Positions 53,959 to 64,000 of a DNA stretch of 64,000 bases are shown piece by piece. The notes under the pieces are model-generated. The model saw nothing but the letters and a program-made list of their open reading frames with translations, was not told the origin of the DNA and did not search any database. The position numbers and the translations under genes are program-made. The DNA is from Micromonospora arborensis (lineage in GTDB: Bacteria > Actinomycetota > Actinomycetes > Mycobacteriales > Micromonosporaceae), in NCBI RefSeq assembly GCF_003205615.1, contig NZ_PYBV01000011.1:53931-117930 (forward strand). Reading direction: 5' to 3'. Numbering within the stretch: position 1 is the stretch's first letter; every line of letters begins with the position of its first letter.

Positions 53959-56889
53959 ATGGCCTTTCGGACCTGGGGCAGACTGCTGCTCACGGCGCTC
54001 GGGGTGAGCGTGCTGGCCGGGGCCGGCCAGCTCGGCGTCGCGTACGGTTTCGGCATCGTCCGGCTCACCGGCGCCTTCACCGGTACGACCGTCAACCAGT
54101 GGCCGGCCCAGCTCGTCTGGGTGGGCTGGTTCGCCGCGAACGCCGCCGTCGCCGGTGCCGTCCTGACCGGACGCCTCGCTCACCGCGACGCTCCGGCGGC
54201 GAGCACCGGCCGGCAGTTGGCAATCGGTGGCGCGGCGGCGCTCGGTGCCACCGTCATCGCCCCGCTCTGCATGCAGCCCGCCCGCGCCGCGGAGTTGATC
54301 TCCGTCGATCCGGTCTGGGCGGTGGGCATCTGCGCCGTACTCGGTGCGGTGATCGGGGCGGGCGCCGCGATCGCTGTCCTGCTCCGACCCGAGCTGGGCT
54401 GGAACATGGCGGCCGTGGCCGGCGCGGTCTGGCTGCTGGCGCTGATCTCCGTCCTGCCCTCGCTCGGTACGGCCGGCCCGCTGCCGACCGTCCGGCTCGG
54501 GGTGTTGGAGCCGAGCTGGCTGAACGACGCGGCCGCACAACAGTTGGCGCTGCTCCTGCTGCCCACCGTGGCGCTGCTGGCCGGTGCCGCGACCGCTGGC
54601 CTGGCTCGCTGGCGGGGCCAGGCACCACTTGTCAGCGGGGCGACCGGGGTGGCCGGCCCGGTGCTTGTGGCGTTCGCCTACCTGACCGCCGGCCCGGGCG
54701 ACCCGGTGGACCGCTACCAGGTCAGCCCCTACTACGCCGCGCTGATCGCGATCCTCGCCGGCGCGCTCGGCGCGGCCGCCGCGGCGCTGCTGCGCTGGCC
54801 TGCGGGCACCCGCGCCGCGGATCCGCAGGCGATCGAGCCCAGCGACATCCTGCGCCCGCTGCCCGCCAGCCCCCTCCTGCCCGGCACCGCCTCGGCAGGT
54901 TCGACGAACGACCGGGACACCGTCGAACGCACCGACGCGCAGCTCGCCAACACAGATTCGCCGGCCGGGCAGCCGGCGGGCGCGGAGCTGACCGGCACCG
55001 AGCTGACCGGCACCACCCCGGGTCCGCGTGCCGCAGGCGGCTCCGATGGCGTACGCACCGTCCCGGCGCACTGGGACTGGCCGGCGACCACCGCGAGCGG
55101 CCAGCACGGTCCGACCCCCGCCGCGCCGACGACGCCTGCGGCATGGCGGACCGATCCGACCACTGCCTTCTCCACCGAAGCGCTGACGCGCAGGTCGAGC
55201 CGGGACGAGGCCACCTCCCCGGCCGACACCGCGCCCCCGGCCACCGACGCCACCAGCTCGACCGAGGCCGCCCCGACCAGCACCACAGCCGGACGCGCCG
55301 GCGCTGCCGCTCCGGCAGGTGGCCCGGCCGACGAGCCGACGGGCAGCGCGACGACGGTCACCGGCGACCGACCAGCCGCCACCGGCAAGGACGCCCCCAC
55401 CGCCGAGCCCTCCAGTGCGGCCCCATCCAGCGCAGGCACGACCAGCGCAGGCACGACCAGCACAGGCACGACCAGCGCGGGCACGACCAGCGCGGGCACG
55501 ACCAGCACAGGCACGACCAGCGCGGGCACGACCAGCGCGGGCACGACCAGCGCGGGCACGACCAGCGCGAGCGAAGCCGACGCACCGCTGACGCCCAAGC
55601 CGCGCCGTATCCGTAAGCCGAAGGTCAGCCCGGCCGCCACCACCTCCGACACGCCGGACGGCGCACCGTCATCCTTGTCGGAGACCACCGACGAGACGCC
55701 CACCGGTCGGGCCACGAAGGTCACCCGGCCCGGAAAGTCGGCCGGCCGGACCGGCCCTGGCAAAGCCACCGACACTCCGGAGCGCAGCACGGAGAGCCAG
55801 GACACCGCGTCCGGTCTGACCACCGAGGCCATTCCGGCCGCTGAATCCGGCACGCCAGCCGCAGCAGCAGCCGCGCCGACCGCCCCGACTGCCGCAACCA
55901 GCTCCACCCCTGCGCCGGCTGCCCCGACCGGCTCGACCGGGGTGCCGGCCACCCCGACCGTCGCAACCGACTCCACGACGGAAGCCGCCGATCCGGCGCG
56001 CACCCCGGCCGCCACTGCCACCGGTCCCACCGGGTCGCCGGCCGAACCGGCAAGTGGATCAACAGCCACCAGTACCGACGAGACCGACAGTGAGCGGCCC
56101 GCCGCCGAGGACAGTTCCACCGCCGGGTTGTTCGGGATCGCCGCCAGCAGCGACCCGGACGCGGACCGGTGGACGCCGACCGCGCCGGCCTGGCCGGTCG
56201 CCTCGGCGCGGACGGTGCCGCCGCAAGCCTCCGACCCGGGGCCAGCAACAGCGGAGACAGGCTCTGGGCCGGATGAGCCGAGGCCACGGCACCGGGCGCC
56301 GTTGCCGGACCTGAGCCGGGCCAGCACCTGGGACGCCTTCAACACCACCCGCCGTGCCGGGCCGGCGCAGTCGTCGAACACCGCCCGGTCGACGTCGACT
56401 GATTCCGCAGCAGCCAGCGAATCGGCTGCCGCTGCCGAACCAGCCACCCGCGCCGAACCTGCGAGCCCGACCGCGTCTCCGGTCGTCCCGGGCCAGGCCG
56501 CCACCGCCAAACCGGCCGCTCCCCGGCGGCAGCCGAGCCCCGCAGCGTCACCAGTTGTCCCGGGCCAGGCTGACACGCCCTCCGACGCCGCCACCCGCGC
56601 CGCCGGCCCGGCGACTACCGACGACGAGTCGGCTGCCACACCGACCACCGGAGTGGTGGCGGAGCAGCCCTCCCGGCGAGGACGGCTCGGCGGTCTGTTC
56701 CGCCGCAAGGGGTCCCGGACCGAAGAGGAAAGCCAGGAGCCGTCGGCTGAGACGGAGCCGCTGCCGACCCAGGACGAGGAGTTCGTCGACTGGGTCGCCG
56801 GTCTGAGCAAGCCGGTGTCTGACAACGAGCCGGAGCAGGAGAGCGGCCGCCGGTCGCTGCGCTCCACCGGTCGGCACTACCGCGACTGA
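53959..56889 (+). CDS. Membrane protein with long low-complexity cytosolic tail
   Basis: The 976-aa protein is not recognised as a named family. The first ~300 residues hold about eight transmembrane helices (e.g. LLTALGVSVLAGAGQLGVAYG). Residues ~310-930 are Thr/Ala/Pro/Ser-rich and probably disordered, and include nine tandem (A/T)GTTS pentapeptides. The C-terminal end (GRLGGLFRRKGSRTEE and DEEFVDWVAGLSKP) is a compact conserved-looking peptide. The start MAFRTWGRLLL was chosen for topology; the frame is open for 22 more codons. Such proteins in related genomes are annotated only as hypothetical. Confidence 0.8.
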   Translation: MAFRTWGRLLLTALGVSVLAGAGQLGVAYGFGIVRLTGAFTGTTVNQWPAQLVWVGWFAANAAVAGAVLTGRLAHRDAPAASTGRQLAIGGAAALGATVIAPLCMQPARAAELISVDPVWAVGICAVLGAVIGAGAAIAVLLRPELGWNMAAVAGAVWLLALISVLPSLGTAGPLPTVRLGVLEPSWLNDAAAQQLALLLLPTVALLAGAATAGLARWRGQAPLVSGATGVAGPVLVAFAYLTAGPGDPVDRYQVSPYYAALIAILAGALGAAAAALLRWPAGTRAADPQAIEPSDILRPLPASPLLPGTASAGSTNDRDTVERTDAQLANTDSPAGQPAGAELTGTELTGTTPGPRAAGGSDGVRTVPAHWDWPATTASGQHGPTPAAPTTPAAWRTDPTTAFSTEALTRRSSRDEATSPADTAPPATDATSSTEAAPTSTTAGRAGAAAPAGGPADEPTGSATTVTGDRPAATGKDAPTAEPSSAAPSSAGTTSAGTTSTGTTSAGTTSAGTTSTGTTSAGTTSAGTTSAGTTSASEADAPLTPKPRRIRKPKVSPAATTSDTPDGAPSSLSETTDETPTGRATKVTRPGKSAGRTGPGKATDTPERSTESQDTASGLTTEAIPAAESGTPAAAAAAPTAPTAATSSTPAPAAPTGSTGVPATPTVATDSTTEAADPARTPAATATGPTGSPAEPASGSTATSTDETDSERPAAEDSSTAGLFGIAASSDPDADRWTPTAPAWPVASARTVPPQASDPGPATAETGSGPDEPRPRHRAPLPDLSRASTWDAFNTTRRAGPAQSSNTARSTSTDSAAASESAAAAEPATRAEPASPTASPVVPGQAATAKPAAPRRQPSPAASPVVPGQADTPSDAATRAAGPATTDDESAATPTTGVVAEQPSRRGRLGGLFRRKGSRTEEESQEPSAETEPLPTQDEEFVDWVAGLSKPVSDNEPEQESGRRSLRSTGRHYRD
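55435..55569 (+). repeat. Nine-unit 15-bp tandem repeat within a coding sequence
   Basis: The 15-bp unit ggcacgaccagc(g/a)c(g/a) occurs nine times in frame and encodes (A/T)GTTS pentapeptides. Units are nearly identical at the DNA level, so copy number probably varies between strains by slippage. Confidence 0.92.
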
Positions 56890-56970
56890 CCCACGAGATC
56901 GCGCATCGGAACGCGGGCGCAGCGAAGGGCCCTCGCCATCGACTTGGCTGCCTGCCATGCCGACGTGCTG

Positions 56971-57020
56971 TGAGCGGTATACCACAGAGGTATGAATATG
57001 ACTCTCTGGTATACCGCTCA
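56971..57020. repeat. 50-bp palindromic repeat, copy 3
   Basis: Outer arms TGAGCGGTATACCA and TGGTATACCGCTCA pair perfectly over 14 bp, with one mismatch and four more pairs inside. It lies between convergent genes (the 976-aa protein and thiC), where it could end transcription on both strands. Confidence 0.9.
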
Positions 57021-57094
57021 CTACCGCATCCGCCACGACGGAGGTAACCGACAGTCACCGCTGGCCGCCGGCTGCGCCCAGCGTGCGGGACCGG

Positions 57095-61313
<4,219 letters not shown>

Positions 61314-61323
<10 letters not shown>

Positions 61324-62474
61324 CGGTCCCCCTCCATCGTCGTTTCAGGTCCGCCGCTGTCCGCCGCGACGACGAACCGGTCCGGCAGGAAGGGCGCGAG
61401 CAGCGGGTCGGGTACGCCGGTGAGCACCAGGTCGGTGATCAGGTCGGCGGTGATCGGGGTGAGCACGATGCCGTGTCGGTGGTGCCCGGTGGCGGCCAGG
61501 ACGTCCGGCCGGCCGGGCAGCGGCCCGAGGATCGGTGCGTTGTCCGGGGTGCCCGGGCGCAGCCCGGCGACCGCCTCGACCAGGTCGTACTCGGCCAGCT
61601 CGGGCAGCAGGTCGACGCCGGCGCGGAGCAGGCGTTGCACCGCTCCGGCGGTGACCGTGGTGTCCGACCGTTCCTCGACCGTCGCGCCGAGCACGACCTC
61701 GCCGTCGGCTCGGGGCACCAGGTAGACGGGTTCGCCGTCGGCGTACCCCCGGATCACGTGCCGGAAGCCCGGCGCGACGCCATCGGGCGCGCGGAGCCGG
61801 AGGATCTGGCCCTTCACCGGCCGCACGGGCAGGCCGGTGAGTGCGGCGGCCCCGCAGCCGGCGGCGACCACGGTGACCCGTGCGTCCACGTCGGACAGCA
61901 ACCGAACGGCTTGCGGCACGAGCACCGCGCCGGCCCGCTGCGCGGCCGTGCGCAATGCCGGCAGCAGCAACCGGGGGTCGACCTGGTGGTCGGTGGGCGC
62001 GAGCGCGCCGCCGCGCACCCGCGGGGCGAGCGCCGGCTCGCGGTCGCGCAGCTCGGTGGGGCGCAGCAGGGTCACGGGCAGGCCCAACCCCTGCTGGTAC
62101 GCCCAGAGTCGACCCGCCTCAGCCAGGTCGTCGCCGGTCAGCCCGACCAGCAGGGTGCCCTCGGTCCGGTAGCCGATGTCGGCGCCGGTCGCCTCGGTCA
62201 GCTCGGCGGCGAACGTCGGCCAGCGGGCGGCGGACGCCAGCAGCAGTTCGGTCAACTGCCGCTCACCGAAGTACGCCTCGGCGACCGGGGCGAGCATGCC
62301 GGCGGCCACCGCCGAGGCCCCCGAGCCGGGTGCCGGATCGTGCACCACCACGCGCAGCCCTCGGGCGGCGCAGCGCCAGGCGATCGCGAGCCCGATCGGC
62401 CCCGCCCCCACCACTGCCACGTCCGGCCGGACCCGGTCGCTCGACGGCGCTGACTCCGACCGGCCGGTCAGCAC
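61314..62474 (-). CDS. thiO: Glycine oxidase ThiO
   Basis: The 386-aa FAD enzyme oxidises glycine to dehydroglycine for thiazole synthesis. The dinucleotide motif is VAVVGAGPIGLAIAWRCAARG and the C-terminal region has GLRPGTPDNAPILGPLP and HHRHGIVLTP. The GTG start overlaps the thiE stop by 7 bases and has GGAGG seven bases upstream, which decides it over longer frames. Confidence 0.94.
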
Positions 62475-63094
62475 GTCAACGCCTCCATCAGCGCGGCGGT
62501 CGCCCGTGCCGGGTCGGCGGCACCGGACACCGCACCGACCACCGCCACCCCGTACGCCCCGGCGGCCCGCAGCACCGGCACCCGGGCGGCGGTCACTCCC
62601 CCGATCGCGATGACCGGCACGTCGACGGCGTCGACGACAGCGCGTACCCCGGCGGGCCCGATGGGGTCCGGCAGGCCGGACTTCGTGCTGGTGGGGTGGC
62701 ACGGTCCGACGCCCAGGTAGCTGGCTCCCGCCGTGACGGCCTCGGTCGCTGTCCCCGGCGCGCGGGCGGTGGCTCCGAGCACCCCGGTCGGGCCGAGCAC
62801 CCGGCGGGCGGCGGCGACCGGCAGGTCGTCCGCGCCGACGTGCCCGCCGTCGGCACCCACCGCGAGCGCCACGTGCAACCTGTCGTTGACCAGGCAGGTC
62901 GCCTGGTACGGCGCGCAGAGCGCCAGCACCCTTCGGGCCAGGTCGTACGCCTCGCGGTCGGTGGCGGAATCCTCGACCCGGACCTGCACCACCAGGTCGG
63001 CGCGGGCAGCCGTGAGGGCGGCCCGGACCACGGTGAGTGGGTCCCGCCCGGGTCGGGTGTCGGTGATCAGATGCAGTCGTCCTAGGGACGGCAC
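62468..63094 (-). CDS. thiE: Thiamine phosphate synthase ThiE
   Basis: The 208-aa TIM-barrel enzyme joins the pyrimidine and thiazole halves of thiamine. YLGVGPCHPTSTKSGL is the diagnostic phosphate/pyrophosphate loop, and HVGADDLPVAAARRVLG and VPVIAIGGV are typical. The usual QLRxK strand reads VQVRVED, so its lysine is not evident. It starts at GTG nine bases after GGAGG, directly behind the TPP riboswitch, and is the first gene of the operon. Confidence 0.94.
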   Translation of the reverse strand: MPSLGRLHLITDTRPGRDPLTVVRAALTAARADLVVQVRVEDSATDREAYDLARRVLALCAPYQATCLVNDRLHVALAVGADGGHVGADDLPVAAARRVLGPTGVLGATARAPGTATEAVTAGASYLGVGPCHPTSTKSGLPDPIGPAGVRAVVDAVDVPVIAIGGVTAARVPVLRAAGAYGVAVVGAVSGAADPARATAALMEALTC

Positions 63095-63105
63095 GGCAAC
63101 GCTCC

Positions 63106-63192
63106 TCCCTGCGCCGGCATTACCCGGATCAGGTTCAACGGTCGGGGGCTGTCAGCCCCCCTCTCAGCCCGGTACACCGGGCTCCCGTGGGT
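63106..63192 (-). promoter_or_regulatory. TPP riboswitch (THI element)
   Basis: Read on the minus strand, the conserved core CTGAGAG (63167 to 63161), AACCTGATC (63135 to 63127) and GGGTAATGCCGGCG (63125 to 63112) appear in the right order, with a GC-rich P3-type hairpin between the first two. The 3' end merges with the GGAGG of thiE, so ligand binding probably controls translation initiation. Confidence 0.95.
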
Positions 63193-63199
63193 TACTTGC

Positions 63200-63510
63200 G
63201 TGTCACCGTACGACAGATCCGCCGGTCTGCCAAGGCGAGGTCCCGGCGGCTACCGGTCCCCCGGACCGGCCGGCAGCGAGCGAAATCAATGGGCTGATTC
63301 ATGCGGTCCTGTTCGGAATGTCGCCCGCCGTTACAGAACCGTTACCCGCCGGCATCTTGCCGGACATCGAGGCAGCCGAATTAATTTGTTCAGCGATTCG
63401 ACAAAATGTCGGCGGGGGCACCCTGGCACGGTGTAACCGCCGGCTCCATCAGGGAGTGCCTTCGGCGAGCCGACTCCCGCGAGCTCTGTCACTACGACAC
63501 AGGAGGCGGC
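63200..63510. other. Divergent region upstream of the ThuA-domain gene
   Basis: About 310 bases without a gene. TTGCCG (63357-63362) and ATTAAT (63380-63385) with a 17-base spacer are a weak candidate promoter for the plus-strand gene. An AT-richer stretch (63375-63410) surrounds it. Confidence 0.45.
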
Positions 63511-64000
63511 GTGTCCCGTTCTCGTCGTGCCCGCGTACCCATCACCGCGACCTTGATCTCCCTAGCTCTCGCCTCGACGACGCTGTTCGGTATGCCCGCG
63601 CAGGCGGCGCCGACGGCCACGCAGGTCCCCCCGCGAGAGGCACCAGCCGGCTCCCCGGTCACCCAGGTGGCGCCGAAGGTAGCGAAGGCAGCCGCCGATC
63701 CCTACTCCGTCCTGGTCTTCTCCAAGACCGCCGGCTTCCGGCACGACTCCATCCCCACCGGCATCGCCGCCATCCAACAACTCGGTGCCGCCAACGGATT
63801 CACCGTGGACAGTTCCGAGGACGGCGCCGCATTCAGCGACGCCAACCTTGCGAAGTACAAGGCGGTGATCTGGCTTTCCACCACCGGTGACGTGCTCAAC
63901 GCCGACCAACAGGCGGCATTCGAGCGTTACGTGAAGGCCGGCGGCGGCTACGTCGGCATCCACGCCGCGTCGGACACCGAGTACAGCTGGGCCTGGTACG
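63511..64000 (+). CDS. Secreted ThuA-domain protein (partial, 3' end outside window)
   Basis: At least 163 residues are encoded from GTG, preceded by AGGAGG. The N-terminus is a signal peptide (VPITATLISLALASTTLFGMPAQAA), and the mature part begins a ThuA-like domain with VLVFSKTAGFRHDSIPTGIAAI and GGGYVGIHAASDTEY. ThuA domains resemble glutamine amidotransferase folds and occur in secreted carbohydrate-related proteins of actinobacteria, often with binding domains after them. The remainder is not visible. Confidence 0.85.
   Translation, partial: MSRSRRARVPITATLISLALASTTLFGMPAQAAPTATQVPPREAPAGSPVTQVAPKVAKAAADPYSVLVFSKTAGFRHDSIPTGIAAIQQLGAANGFTVDSSEDGAAFSDANLAKYKAVIWLSTTGDVLNADQQAAFERYVKAGGGYVGIHAASDTEYSWAWY

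Noticed and set aside
54732..56867. 711-codon antisense frame rich in Val/Ala/Gly
   Set aside because: It is the complement of a low-complexity Thr/Ala/Pro tail and has no domain or ribosome site.

Overview
The window is high-GC actinobacterial DNA, most likely a Micromonospora or close relative (family Micromonosporaceae). The evidence is the frequent GTG starts, GTGA/ATGA stop-start overlaps, the groES-groEL operon with CIRCE operators, a DUF397/DUF5753 pair, a four-gene 'conservon' GTPase module, F420-type enzymes and a GlnR/NnaR-type nitrate cluster. No rRNA, tRNA, CRISPR array, transposase or phage gene was found.

Layout. 1-45 is the tail of an unknown gene. 258-1976 is a membrane-attached sulfite-oxidase-type molybdoenzyme. 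2103-4332 is groES-groEL behind two CIRCE operators. 4385-6071 holds a methyltransferase and a YbaK-type deacylase. 6252-10739 is a xylose-type sugar ABC transporter with a ROK regulator, followed by two small membrane or secreted proteins. 11948-14412 and 15623-20646, all on the minus strand, form a conserved housekeeping block: t6A tRNA modification (tsaD, tsaB, tsaE, with rimI), ung, a lipase-like hydrolase, alr, NAD(P)HX repair and acpS. An HTH regulator on the opposite strand interrupts it. glmS, glmM, rpsI and rplM continue the core, interrupted by an ESX-like small protein with a DUF1023 hydrolase, a proline-rich MmpS-like protein and an aminotransferase.

30237-35395 is accessory DNA: a NarK nitrate transporter, a MazF-type toxin-antitoxin pair, a methyltransferase, a DUF397/DUF5753 regulatory pair and two small unknown genes. 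35501-43097 is a complete nitrate assimilation operon: nitrate reductase, a flavoprotein partner, nirB, nirD and the regulator nnaR, headed by a well-matched GlnR box. Convergent to it is a conservon (histidine kinase with a nitrate-sensing-type domain, roadblock, DUF742, Ras-like GTPase), with a divergent solute-binding lipoprotein.

49570-53881 is a divergent NMT1/SsuA-type ABC transporter with an LLM-type F420 oxidoreductase and a cupin. 53959-56889 is a membrane protein with a long low-complexity tail containing a nine-unit tandem repeat. 57095-63192 is a thiamine operon (thiE-thiO-thiS-thiG-second thiE/tenI-thiD-thiC) under a TPP riboswitch. The window ends inside a secreted ThuA-domain protein.

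The most novel signal is non-coding. A 50-bp palindromic element beginning TGAGCGGTATACC occurs three times. A second hairpin family with a conserved loop occurs twice, once inside the coding frame of the second thiE. A further 52-bp hairpin lies in the 5' end of the same gene. These look like dispersed non-autonomous palindromic repeats of this lineage, some of which may act as terminators.
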